From positions 1-53,980 of the forward strand of contig NZ_JARRAE010000019.1 of NCBI RefSeq assembly GCF_030376605.1: DNA of 53,980 nt, given 5' to 3'. This document shows, in pieces, positions 1-7,570 of the stretch; position 1 is the first letter of the stretch; each line of letters begins with the position of its first letter. The notes below the pieces were generated by a model. It searched no databases. It was not told the DNA's origin and saw only the letters and a list, made by a program, of their open reading frames with translations. The translations under genes were made by a program, and so were the position numbers. The DNA comes from Pseudochrobactrum sp. sp1633 (GTDB lineage: Bacteria > Pseudomonadota > Alphaproteobacteria > Rhizobiales > Rhizobiaceae).

Positions 1-1
1 C

Positions 2-346
2 TCGCTGGAAGTACCATTAACCTGCGCCCGCGTTGTACTCTATGGCAAGCCGGACATGGTGCCGCTGGACAAGCCAACAGCTGAAGTTGCAGCTGTTGCC
101 AAGAAGGACATGGCGATTGGTGAGACACTCGATGCAATTGGTGAATATTGCTACCGCGCATGGATCATGACTGCCGGTGAAGCCCGCGCTGCCAAGGCTA
201 TTCCGTGCGGCTTGTTGCAGGGTGGCACAGTGACCGCCCCGATCAAAAAGGGTGAGCTGATCACCTATGCCAATGCTGCTGTTGCCGCAGGTTCCAAGAT
301 CGCAGAACTGCGCGCCCGTCAGGACAAGCTGGTCTACGGCGTTTGA
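2..346 (+). CDS. SAF-domain oxidoreductase, DRL/DXR-II-like (5' end outside window)
   Basis: Only the last 114 codons are in the window; the frame is open to the left edge and ends with TGA at 344-346. The visible part matches the C-terminal SAF domain of the 'predicted homoserine dehydrogenase with SAF domain' family (COG4091): a conserved stretch around LDAIGEYCYRAWI, then GLLQGGTVTAPIKKGELITY. In Brucella a member of this family (DRL, also called DXR-II) interconverts 1-deoxyxylulose 5-phosphate and 2-C-methylerythritol 4-phosphate with NADP(H). The N-terminal Rossmann domain is not visible, so the substrate cannot be read here. The next gene starts 71 bases downstream on the same strand, so cotranscription with the acetoin-dehydrogenase-like genes is likely. 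Family is fairly sure; the DRL function is inferred. Confidence 0.7.
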   Translation, partial: SLEVPLTCARVVLYGKPDMVPLDKPTAEVAAVAKKDMAIGETLDAIGEYCYRAWIMTAGEARAAKAIPCGLLQGGTVTAPIKKGELITYANAAVAAGSKIAELRARQDKLVYGV

Positions 347-369
347 TATTTTGAATTTGATAATACGGC

Positions 370-396
370 CTCATCAGGCTCCCCCGATCTGATGAG
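370..396 (+). other. Intercistronic hairpin before the E1 alpha gene
   Basis: Arms CTCATCAG (370-377) and CTGATGAG (389-396) are a perfect 8-bp inverted repeat around an 11-base loop. No T-run follows, so it is not a convincing intrinsic terminator. It could adjust expression or mRNA stability between the oxidoreductase and the E1 alpha gene. Confidence 0.45.
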
Positions 397-417
397 TGCC
401 TTGAGGAGTAAACTTTG

Positions 418-1455
418 ATGGCTCAGGTCAAGAAGTCTCAGACGGAAGATGGCGTAAAGGGTGACCTGCGCAATCTGCCTTTTGCTTTCCGTGAATATTC
501 ACCGGAAAAGCTGAAAGAAGCGCTGCATAAAATGTATCTCATCCGCCGCTTTGAAGAAGGCGCGGAAGAAAGCTACACCCGTGGTCTTATCCACGGCACG
601 ATGCATTTGTCTATCGGTCAGGAAGCCAGCGCTATGGGCATCTGCCTGCCGCTGGAAGAGAATGACATGATCGGCTCGACCCATCGCGGTCACGGGCATT
701 GCATTGCCAAAGGCGCGGATATCGGCCGTATGTTTGCTGAGTTCTTCGGCAAGGAAACCGGTTATTGCAAAGGCCGTGGCGGCTCAATGCATATTGCGGA
801 CGTCTCCAAGGGCAATCTCGGCGCCAATGGTATCGTCGGCGGCGGTATTCCGATTGCTGTCGGTGCTGCGCTCTCAGCCAAGAAACAGAAAAACGGCAAG
901 GTCGTTATTTCCTTCTTCGGTGATGGTGCCAACAATGAAGGCGCATTCCACGAGGCGCTGAATATGGCTTCGATCTGGAAGCTGCCGGTGGTTTTCGTTT
1001 GTGAAAACAATGGCTACGGCATGTCCACTTCTACCAAGCGCTCGACAGCGGTTGAAAATATTGCTGACCGTGCTGTCGCTTATAATATGCCGGGTGTGAT
1101 CGTTGACGGTAACAATCTCTCTGATGTGGCTGAAGCCGCTCATGAGGCGATTGAACGTGCACGTCGCGGTGAGGGGCCAACCCTGATCGAAAACAAGACC
1201 TATCGTTTGCGCGGCCATTCCAAGAGTGACCGCAATCGTTACCGTACCAAGGAAGAGATCGAGGATTGGGCGACCAATCGTGATCCGATTGCCCGTTTCG
1301 AGGCAGATCTTAAGGAATACGGCTTCATCACCGATGCCGAAGTTGAAACAATCCGCGCCAATGTCGAGAAAGAGATTGCTGAGGCTATCGAGTTCGCCAA
1401 GAACAGCCCTTCGCCTGATCTCTCCAATCTGACACGCGACGTATACACGGACTGA
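418..1455 (+). CDS. acoA: TPP-dependent dehydrogenase E1 alpha (acetoin/pyruvate dehydrogenase type)
   Basis: This is the alpha subunit of a thiamine-diphosphate dehydrogenase E1. With the beta subunit it cleaves or decarboxylates a 2-oxo compound or methyl ketol and passes the acyl group to lipoyl-E2. The TPP/Mg motif is present: GDG near residue 168 and ENN about 27 residues later. The HRGHGH active-site loop is near residue 90. Length (345 aa) is normal for PdhA/AcoA. ATG at 418 is preferred over the in-frame TTG at 415 because GAGGAG at 403-408 is well spaced. The beta gene follows after 7 bases and the E2 has the acetoin-dehydrogenase architecture, so AcoA is a better name than PdhA. The true substrate is open; 1-deoxyxylulose 5-phosphate is considered in the findings. 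Confidence 0.85.
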   Translation: MAQVKKSQTEDGVKGDLRNLPFAFREYSPEKLKEALHKMYLIRRFEEGAEESYTRGLIHGTMHLSIGQEASAMGICLPLEENDMIGSTHRGHGHCIAKGADIGRMFAEFFGKETGYCKGRGGSMHIADVSKGNLGANGIVGGGIPIAVGAALSAKKQKNGKVVISFFGDGANNEGAFHEALNMASIWKLPVVFVCENNGYGMSTSTKRSTAVENIADRAVAYNMPGVIVDGNNLSDVAEAAHEAIERARRGEGPTLIENKTYRLRGHSKSDRNRYRTKEEIEDWATNRDPIARFEADLKEYGFITDAEVETIRANVEKEIAEAIEFAKNSPSPDLSNLTRDVYTD

Positions 1456-1462
1456 TAGAAAA

Positions 1463-2461
1463 ATGGACACGACAATCCGTGAGTTGAGTTATTCGCAGGC
1501 TATTCAGGAAGCTATGGCAATCGCTATGGAGCGCGATGACCGCGTATTCCTGATGGGTGAAGATATTGGTGTTTACGGCGGTGCCTTTCAGGTCACCGGC
1601 GATCTGGTGCATCGTTTCGGTGAAGACCGCGTGATGGATACGCCGATCTCCGAACTTGGTGGTGCCGGTGTGGCCGTCGGTGCGGCACTGACCGGTATGC
1701 GCCCGATTTTTGAATTTCAGTTCTCTGATTTTGCGGCGCTCGCTATGGAGCAGATCGTTAATCAGGCGGCAAAAATCCGCTATATGCTCGGCGGCGCGGT
1801 TTCCGTGCCTCTGGTGATGCGTTTTCCTGCGGGTTCCGGCACCGGTGCTGCGGCGCAGCACAGCCAGAGCATTGAAGCATGGCTTGGTCATGTGCCGGGT
1901 TTGAAGGTTATTCAGCCTGCAACCCCGCATGATGTTAAAGGCATGTTGCTGGCAGCGGTTGAAGATCCGGATCCGGTGATGATCTTTGAGCACAAGCTGC
2001 TCTACAAGATGAAAGGACCTGTTCCTGAGGGCTATTATACTGTGCCGATCGGCAAGGCCGAAGTGGTGCGTGAAGGAACAGACCTGACAATCGTCGCAAC
2101 GGCAATCATGGTGCATAAAGCGCTTGATGCAGCGGCTGAGCTGGCCAAAGAAGGCATCAATGTTGAGGTGATTGATCTGCGCACCGTACGCCCGATTGAT
2201 CGCGATACCATCATTGCCAGCGTTAAAAAGACCTCGAAACTGATGTGTGTTTATGAGGCAGTGAAGACGCTGGGTATCGGCGCGGAAATCAGTGCGCTTG
2301 TCGCTGAAAGCGATGCATTTGATTATCTCGATGCTCCGATTATCCGTCTTGGCGGCGCGGAAACACCAATTCCTTATAATCCTGATCTTGAACGGGCAAC
2401 GGTACCGCAGGTGCCGGATATTCTGAAAAGCGCCCGTGATCTCGTGAAGGGAGTGCGCTAG
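1463..2461 (+). CDS. acoB: TPP-dependent dehydrogenase E1 beta (acetoin/pyruvate dehydrogenase type)
   Basis: This is the beta subunit of the heterotetrameric E1, forming the TPP site together with the alpha chain. The whole 332-residue protein is colinear with PdhB/AcoB: an N-terminal transketolase pyrimidine-binding domain ([32 protein letters not shown]) and a C-terminal transketolase domain ([12 protein letters not shown]). The start lies 7 bases after the alpha stop and the stop lies 2 bases before the E2 ATG, so the three genes are almost certainly translated from one message. No dihydrolipoamide dehydrogenase (E3) gene is in the window, so E3 must be encoded elsewhere. Confidence 0.88.
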   Translation: MDTTIRELSYSQAIQEAMAIAMERDDRVFLMGEDIGVYGGAFQVTGDLVHRFGEDRVMDTPISELGGAGVAVGAALTGMRPIFEFQFSDFAALAMEQIVNQAAKIRYMLGGAVSVPLVMRFPAGSGTGAAAQHSQSIEAWLGHVPGLKVIQPATPHDVKGMLLAAVEDPDPVMIFEHKLLYKMKGPVPEGYYTVPIGKAEVVREGTDLTIVATAIMVHKALDAAAELAKEGINVEVIDLRTVRPIDRDTIIASVKKTSKLMCVYEAVKTLGIGAEISALVAESDAFDYLDAPIIRLGGAETPIPYNPDLERATVPQVPDILKSARDLVKGVR

Positions 2462-2463
2462 TC

Positions 2464-3798
2464 ATGGCTGTCGAAGTCATCCTGCCTAAAGTTGATATGG
2501 ATATGGAGACCGGCCAGATCTCGCGCTGGTACGCCAAGGATGGCGATACGGTCACCAAAGGGCAGTTGCTGTTCGAAATTGAAACAGACAAAGCCGCTAT
2601 GGAAGTGGATGCGCCTGCCTCCGGTATTCTCGGCGATGTGTCTGCTGAGGAAGGTGCAGTTGTGCCTGTCGGGCAGGCCGTTGCATGGATTTATGCTGAA
2701 GGCGAAGAGCGCAAGGCTGTTAGCAAACCGGTTGCTGAACCGGTTGTTGAGCCACAAGCAACGCAACCTTTGGTCTCTGAAGCCCCCGCTGTGCAGCCGG
2801 TAGTTACCCCCGCTCCGGTTGCACAGACTGATATTGCAGGCGTCCGCGCAACACCGCTGGCACGCAGACTTGCGAAAGATGCCGGCCTTGATTTGAGTGC
2901 GGTGCATGGTTCCGGCCCTAAAGGTCGTATCCAGAAGAAGGACGTTGAGGCCAATCTGGCATCAGCAGCCCCTGCTGCTCTGCCTGTCAGTGTTGCGGCA
3001 CCTCGTCCTGTTGTCACGTCACAGGCACAAGGCGCGCTCAATGCAGTTTGGTTGCGCCAAGGTGAAAGCGGGCAGTTGCCGCTTGTGCTGATCCACGGTT
3101 TTGCATCAGATCTGAATAGCTGGCGCATGCTGCTGGCAGGCGCAAGTCTTGGCAATCCGGTTTTGGCTGTTGATCTGCCGGCACATGGCGGTTCACCGCG
3201 ATATGTGCCTGAGAGTATTGATGCTATTGCCGCAAGTGTGGAAGCAACTCTGGTCACGCATGGTGTTGAGGCCTGTATTCTGGTCGGCCATTCGATGGGC
3301 GGTGCGGTTGCAGCGGTGACTGCGGCGCGCGGCTTTATCGATGTGCGCTCGCTGGTGCTGATTTCCTCTGCCGGTCTCGGCCCGCAGATTAATGGTGCCT
3401 TCCTGAACGGATTGGTCGGAGCAAAAAGCGAAGCAAGCATTGTGCCGTGGCTGAAGGAACTGTTCGCTGATGAAACGTTGCTTTCAAGAGCCTTCATCAA
3501 TGCAACCGTTGCGCAGGCGCAGGACGTTGAATTGCGTGCGGCGCAGGCCGGTCTTGCTGCGCAGTTGTGTGCTGACAGCACACAGACGTTTGAAATCCGC
3601 TCAAGTCTTGGCAACCTGAATATTCCGGTGCGACTGATTTTCGGTGCGCAGGATCGTATCATTCCTGTAGCCCATGCACATGGGTTGTCAGGTGCCGTCG
3701 GCGTACATGTGTTCCAGAATTGCGGACATATGCCTCAGCTGGAACAGCGTGATGCTGTGCTTCGTATTATCGGCGAGGTCAGCAGGGCTGCACGATAA
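2464..3798 (+). CDS. acoC: E2 subunit with lipoyl domain and alpha/beta-hydrolase domain (AcoC type)
   Basis: E2 core of the complex, 444 aa. Domains in order: a lipoyl domain at about 1-78 with the lipoylated Lys43 in ETDKAAME; a Pro/Ala/Val-rich linker; an E3-binding domain at about 127-165 (RATPLARRLAKDAGLDL, GSGPKGRIQKKDV); and an alpha/beta hydrolase fold from about 200 with HG at 211-212, nucleophile Ser277 in GHSMGG, Asp397 and His422. A real acetyltransferase domain (HXXXDG) is absent. This arrangement is typical of acetoin dehydrogenase E2 (AcoC), not of pyruvate dehydrogenase. It is the third gene of the operon and is followed by a terminator. It is the strongest evidence that the complex acts on a methyl ketol. 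Confidence 0.88.
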   Translation: MAVEVILPKVDMDMETGQISRWYAKDGDTVTKGQLLFEIETDKAAMEVDAPASGILGDVSAEEGAVVPVGQAVAWIYAEGEERKAVSKPVAEPVVEPQATQPLVSEAPAVQPVVTPAPVAQTDIAGVRATPLARRLAKDAGLDLSAVHGSGPKGRIQKKDVEANLASAAPAALPVSVAAPRPVVTSQAQGALNAVWLRQGESGQLPLVLIHGFASDLNSWRMLLAGASLGNPVLAVDLPAHGGSPRYVPESIDAIAASVEATLVTHGVEACILVGHSMGGAVAAVTAARGFIDVRSLVLISSAGLGPQINGAFLNGLVGAKSEASIVPWLKELFADETLLSRAFINATVAQAQDVELRAAQAGLAAQLCADSTQTFEIRSSLGNLNIPVRLIFGAQDRIIPVAHAHGLSGAVGVHVFQNCGHMPQLEQRDAVLRIIGEVSRAAR

Positions 3799-3852
3799 GA
3801 TTGCAGAGAGCAGGTCGCATACCGTTCCCTCTGTATGGCCTGTTATTCTGAT

Positions 3853-3907
3853 CACGCCCCCGCAAGCCGTTTGGTTATCCTTACGTGCTTCGGGGGTGTG
3901 TCTTTTT
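3853..3907 (+). terminator. Intrinsic terminator of the aco-like operon
   Basis: A long GC-rich stem pairs CACGCCCCCG (3853-3862) with CGGGGGTGTG (3891-3900), extended inward by AAGC/GCTT, and is followed by TCTTTTT. It closes the E1-E2 operon before the convergent gene at 3915. Confidence 0.75.
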
Positions 3908-3914
3908 GCTGAGT

Positions 3915-4562
3915 TTAATTGTGTGCGGGGCGGGTCAGTGCAGCGGAAGGATTATCCGCGCCGAGCGCTCTCTGGACAGCGGCGCGTGCGGAGGCAAAAT
4001 CAGGCATGACCCAATTGGGTTCCTGACCCAGAAACTTGTCGAGAAAAGCAATGGCAAAGCCCGGCATTTCTGACGCATTCTCACGATACGTCCACCATGT
4101 GCGTAGGTCATTGGCGCTCTGGTCGATGTCGGGGCTTGTGCCGAGTTCCTGCTCCAGCACAGCGGCAATCGCGCAAATGCAATAATTGGTATAGAGAAAG
4201 CCTTCCGGCCAGAAGCGGATGATGCCGGTGAGGTTTTCATGCTCGCCGGTGAGTGTTTTATCCGGTGCCGACACAGCTTTTGCAGGCGCAAGGCGGATCA
4301 ATTCTTTGAGAACCAGACCAGCCGCGAAGATGATGAAGTCCTTACGGTCGACAGCGGCATAATGCTTGTTCTGATTAACCAGCTCAATCCAGTTGAGAAA
4401 GGCTTCCGTCAGGCGCTTTTCATCAATGTCATAGCGTACCCCTGTCATCTCGGTGATGAGGTTGGCATGTTTGCGCAATGTCGCCCGAAACCAGCGCAAC
4501 TGCCGCAATCTGTGGCGCAGATCAGGCACATTTGTCATCTGGTTTTTAAACAGCAGATCCAT
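3915..4562 (-). CDS. Conserved-looking hypothetical protein, unknown function
   Basis: I do not recognise this 215-aa protein. It is predicted soluble, largely helical and charged, with aromatic-rich segments (RFWPEGFLYTNYCICAIAAV; LRTWWTYRENASEMPG) and no signal peptide. The ATG at 4562 is chosen because GAGGAG lies at 4575-4580. A longer frame to 4751 has no better signal and would run through the gutM promoter. It lies between the aco-like operon (convergent) and gutM (divergent), so it may be co-regulated with the PTS operon by the palindrome at 4686-4705. A role in polyol use or in sensing PTS state is only a guess from position. Confidence 0.6.
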   Translation of the reverse strand: MDLLFKNQMTNVPDLRHRLRQLRWFRATLRKHANLITEMTGVRYDIDEKRLTEAFLNWIELVNQNKHYAAVDRKDFIIFAAGLVLKELIRLAPAKAVSAPDKTLTGEHENLTGIIRFWPEGFLYTNYCICAIAAVLEQELGTSPDIDQSANDLRTWWTYRENASEMPGFAIAFLDKFLGQEPNWVMPDFASARAAVQRALGADNPSAALTRPAHN

Positions 4563-4682
4563 GATTTGCTCTTTCTCCTCACCGTGTTTTAATGCGGGCC
4601 CTTTATTGACAGCAATCATAAGCGATGACAGGAGAAATGTCATGATACATTCGCTTTGATCTGCGCGCTTTAAATATACATA

Positions 4683-4713
4683 TTGACATTTGAAAAAACA
4701 AATGTTCTCTAAT
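4683..4713 (+). promoter_or_regulatory. Putative gutM-PTS promoter with overlapping palindromic operator
   Basis: TTGACA (4683-4688) and TCTAAT (4708-4713), 19 bases apart, form a plausible sigma70 promoter for the PTS operon. A perfect palindrome, ACATTTG - six A - CAAATGT (4686-4705), covers the -35 and spacer. A further CATTTG half site lies at about 4728. A SorC-family regulator is encoded at 10563, so this is a candidate operator for it; no binding evidence is available. Confidence 0.5.
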
Positions 4714-4767
4714 TTAATAGGGAGAATGCATTTGTGACAGGTGTCGGGCAACGGGAGAAGATATCGT

Positions 4768-5202
4768 ATGGCGATATGGCAATGGGCACTACTTGCTTTG
4801 GCATTGCTCTGGGGATTCCAGTCTCTGGGCGTCTGGTTTCAAATGCGGCATTATACCGATGTCATGAAGGGCATCAGCAATAAATACAAAGACGGCTATG
4901 TTGGTGCAGGGCATATACGCGGCCGTTTTGGCAAGGGCGTTATTGTTTTGATTGTGGTGGATCGGGATTTGGTTGTGCGCAGAATGCTTGAAATGAGCGG
5001 GCGCACGGTCTTCGCTAAATTTGCCCGCCGCGATGCATATGAAGGCCTGACACTGGCACAGCTCCGCGAAAAGCTTGAACAGGGAGCGTTTGATGCCGGA
5101 GTTGCGCATGCTGTCCGTTCAGCCATTGAGCAGGCGGAGCGCCTTGCGGACCAGTCCGAAGAACAGTCAGGCCTGTCAGGCTTGAAAACAGTCGCAGTAT
5201 AA
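4768..5202 (+). CDS. gutM: Glucitol operon activator protein GutM
   Basis: GutM/SrlM family protein, 144 aa (the E. coli protein has about 119). It has one N-terminal membrane segment (residues 2-22, IWQWALLALALLWGFQSLGV). The family core follows: GYVGAGHIRGRFGKGVIVLIVVD and GRTVFAKF. In E. coli GutM activates the glucitol operon. Here it is the first gene of the PTS operon, 53 bases before the IIC gene. ATG at 4768 follows GGGAG at 4753-4757. A GTG at 4741 would only add nine residues before the membrane helix. The C-terminus after residue 115 is polar and poorly conserved. Confidence 0.85.
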   Translation: MAIWQWALLALALLWGFQSLGVWFQMRHYTDVMKGISNKYKDGYVGAGHIRGRFGKGVIVLIVVDRDLVVRRMLEMSGRTVFAKFARRDAYEGLTLAQLREKLEQGAFDAGVAHAVRSAIEQAERLADQSEEQSGLSGLKTVAV

Positions 5203-5255
5203 AAAGTTTTGAAGGGGAGGGCCGGACCGGCAGGTGCGGCAATCAGGGAGGTAAT

Positions 5256-6056
5256 ATGTCAATTACAGCAATGTTGGCACAACATGCTGACGTCACCATG
5301 CAATCCCTGCATCATGCGGGCGGGCTGGTGTCTGATGCAGTATTAAACGCAGGGCTGCACAGCAAAATGGCGATGCAGCAAAGCGGCAATGATCTCGTGG
5401 TTCTGGCGCAGGCCAGTACCGATACGGGAACTGCTGCTGCAACCGGCGGCAATATCACTGTCGACCAGTTTCGTGAGCGCCTGCAGAATGTGCAGCAGGA
5501 AGAGCAGCTCGGCTGGCTGACCGCTTTGGGCAAGCACTTTATCGGTGTTTTCCAGAAGGGCGGCGAAGTTCTGACCGGTTTTGTCACCGGTATCATTCCG
5601 ACGCTGATCGTGCTGATGACCGCTTTTTATGCGATCACCGAATTGGTGGGGGAAAAGCGTGTGCATGGTCTGGCGCGCGGTGCCGGACGTATTGCGCTGA
5701 CACGCTACACAGTCTTGCCACTGCTTTCGGTCTTCTTTCTCACAAACCCGATGGCCTATACATTCGGCTCATTTCTTGAAGAAAAGCATAAGCCTGCATT
5801 CTACGATGCCGCGGTTTCCTATGTGCACCCGCCGCTTGGCCTGTTTCCGCATATCAATCCGGGCGAATATTTCGTCTGGGGTGGCATTCTTGTTGCCCTG
5901 CTGGAACTGGAAAAGAAAGGCGCTGTTCCGGGTGGTTATCATATCACCGTTGCGATCTGGTACGCGCTGGTCGGTCTCGTGGTTATCCTGCTTAAAGGCA
6001 TGCTGACAGAACGTATTACCGCCATTATGGCGCGCCGTCAGGGCATTGAGCTCTAA
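5256..6056 (+). CDS. srlA: PTS glucitol/sorbitol-type EIIC subunit with N-terminal extension
   Basis: Membrane subunit IIC of a glucitol-family PTS transporter. The family part begins at about residue 88 (LGKHFIGVFQKGGEVLTGFVTGI) and keeps the signatures FLTNPMAYTFGSFLEEKHKP and GLFPHINPGEYFVWGG. It has several membrane helices. At 266 aa it is about 80 residues longer than E. coli SrlA (187); the extra N-terminal segment is low in complexity and rich in Ala, Gln and His. The start is supported by a strong AGGGAGGT eight bases upstream, so the extension appears real. IIB follows 19 bases after the stop. Substrate specificity within the family (glucitol or another polyol) cannot be read directly. 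Confidence 0.9.
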   Translation: MSITAMLAQHADVTMQSLHHAGGLVSDAVLNAGLHSKMAMQQSGNDLVVLAQASTDTGTAAATGGNITVDQFRERLQNVQQEEQLGWLTALGKHFIGVFQKGGEVLTGFVTGIIPTLIVLMTAFYAITELVGEKRVHGLARGAGRIALTRYTVLPLLSVFFLTNPMAYTFGSFLEEKHKPAFYDAAVSYVHPPLGLFPHINPGEYFVWGGILVALLELEKKGAVPGGYHITVAIWYALVGLVVILLKGMLTERITAIMARRQGIEL

Positions 6057-6075
6057 GACGGGCGGGAGGGGAAAA

Positions 6076-7068
6076 ATGGCAAAAACCTATAAATCCGTAA
6101 CGATTAATCCGGGCTCCGGCGGTTGGGGCGGCCCGCTGACCATTCAGCCGACCGATCAGCGTAACAAGGTTGTTTCTGTCACCGGTGGCGGTATTCATCC
6201 GATTGCCCGCCAGATTGCAGACCTGACCGGCGCTGAAGCGGTGGACGGCTTTAAAGCGCCGCCGATTGAAAGCGAAATGGCCGTTGTGGTCGTGGATTGC
6301 GGCGGTACAGCGCGTTGTGGTGTTTATCCGCGCAAACGTATTCCGACCGTTAATGTCATGCCGGTTGGTCAGTCAGGGCCATTGGCACAGTATATTACCG
6401 AAGACATTTATGTGTCCGGTGTGAAGTCTGAGAATATTGTGGCCGCAGACGGTTCCGCACCGGCAGCAGCTGCTGCTTCTCATGCCAAAACAGAGGCTCC
6501 TGCCGCTGCACCGGTTGAACAGCCTTCTGAAGGCGGTATTATCGGCTTTATCAGCAGTGTCGGCCGTGTAATGGGCGGGATTGTCGGCGTGTTCTTCAAT
6601 GCCGGTCGCCGTACCATTGATCAGGTTATCCGTAACGTATTGCCGTTTATGGCCTTCGTTACCATGCTGATCGGTTTCATCCTCTACACCGGTATCGGCG
6701 ATATTCTTGCGCAGCCACTGGGGCCGCTTGCCAATAATATTATTGGTTTGCTGATCCTGTCTGCAATTTGTGGTCTGCCGTTCCTGTCACCGGTGCTAGG
6801 ACCCGGCGCGGTTATTGCGCAGGTGGTTGGTGTGGCCATTATCGGCCCGCAAATTGCCAATGGCACAATCGCACCGGCAATGGCTCTGCCAGCGCTGTTT
6901 GCCTATAATACACAGGTCGGTTGTGACTTTGTGCCGGTTGGTCTGGCGCTGGGTGAAGCCAAGCCTAAAACCATCGAAATCGGTGTTCCTGCGGTTCTGA
7001 TCAGCCGTCAGATCATGGGGCCGGTTTCTGTGCTGATTGCATGGGCTGTGAGCCTGATGGTTCTTTAA
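6076..7068 (+). CDS. srlE: PTS glucitol/sorbitol-type EIIB(C) subunit
   Basis: IIB domain fused to the second membrane part of the glucitol PTS, as in E. coli SrlE (330 aa here, about 319 there). The phosphocysteine region is DCGGTARCGVYPRKRIPT, about residues 76-93, followed by GQSGPLAQYITEDIYVSGV. An Ala/Pro-rich linker at about 130-155 joins the membrane domain (GIIGFISSVGRVMGGI onward, with FLSPVLGPGAVIAQVVGVAI). It takes phosphate from IIA and passes it to the imported polyol. ATG at 6076 is chosen because GGGAGGGG at 6064-6071 precedes it; a TTG at 6046 would overlap srlA. Confidence 0.9.
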   Translation: MAKTYKSVTINPGSGGWGGPLTIQPTDQRNKVVSVTGGGIHPIARQIADLTGAEAVDGFKAPPIESEMAVVVVDCGGTARCGVYPRKRIPTVNVMPVGQSGPLAQYITEDIYVSGVKSENIVAADGSAPAAAAASHAKTEAPAAAPVEQPSEGGIIGFISSVGRVMGGIVGVFFNAGRRTIDQVIRNVLPFMAFVTMLIGFILYTGIGDILAQPLGPLANNIIGLLILSAICGLPFLSPVLGPGAVIAQVVGVAIIGPQIANGTIAPAMALPALFAYNTQVGCDFVPVGLALGEAKPKTIEIGVPAVLISRQIMGPVSVLIAWAVSLMVL

Positions 7069-7080
7069 AATACACAATAC

Positions 7081-7117
7081 AAAGAGCGGTCTGGTCGCTA
7101 ATGACTGACCGCTCTTT
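7081..7117 (+). other. Intercistronic hairpin between srlE and srlB
   Basis: AAAGAGCGGTC (7081-7091) and GACCGCTCTTT (7107-7117) are a perfect 11-bp inverted repeat with a 15-base loop, in the only sizeable gap (89 bases) inside the PTS genes. It resembles a leaky terminator or an mRNA-stabilising element that would make IIA and HPr-EI levels differ from the membrane subunits. Confidence 0.7.
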
Positions 7118-7157
7118 CAATACAGACTTGAATGACAGATTGAAAGGTTCCGCCATT

Positions 7158-7538
7158 ATGACAATTTCTCTGAAAACGCGGGTGACCGCTGTGGGTCCTG
7201 AAGTGGCGGATCTGGCTGAGGGCGGTGTTGTTATCCTGTTCGCGGACGGCTCGCCATCAGAACTGGCTGAGGTTTCCGTTTTGCACGCTATTGAGTCTGA
7301 ACCGGCAGCGGATGCACCTGCGGTCGGCGCTACGATTAGCATTGGCACGCTCGATGCGACGATTACATCAGTTGGTTCCAGCGCTTGGCAGAAAGTGCTC
7401 GACATTGGCCATGTGGTGATTTCGTTCAACGGTGCTGGCAGTACTGACCGGCCGGGAGAAATTTGCGCTTCTGAAGTGGATACGCAGACACTGGTTGCAC
7501 AATTGCAGACCGGCACCAGCATTATCATTCGCGCATAA
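7158..7538 (+). CDS. srlB: PTS glucitol/sorbitol-type EIIA subunit
   Basis: Soluble IIA of the glucitol family, 126 aa (E. coli SrlB about 123). The likely phosphorylated residue is His43 in SELAEVSVLHAI. The conserved middle part GSSAWQKVLDIGHVVISFNG is present. ATG at 7158 is chosen because GAAAGG precedes it at 7142-7147 and family homology starts there; the frame upstream would run back into the srlE end and through the hairpin at 7081-7117. It receives phosphate from the HPr domain of the next gene, which starts 32 bases later. Confidence 0.9.
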   Translation: MTISLKTRVTAVGPEVADLAEGGVVILFADGSPSELAEVSVLHAIESEPAADAPAVGATISIGTLDATITSVGSSAWQKVLDIGHVVISFNGAGSTDRPGEICASEVDTQTLVAQLQTGTSIIIRA

Positions 7539-7570
7539 TTATTTTTATAACAGACTGAAACAGGTACAGC

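Noticed and set aside
4563-4751. Longer N-terminus for the unknown gene at 3915-4562
   Set aside because: The added 63 codons run through the gutM promoter and palindrome and have no ribosome-binding site; the ATG at 4562 has GAGGAG.
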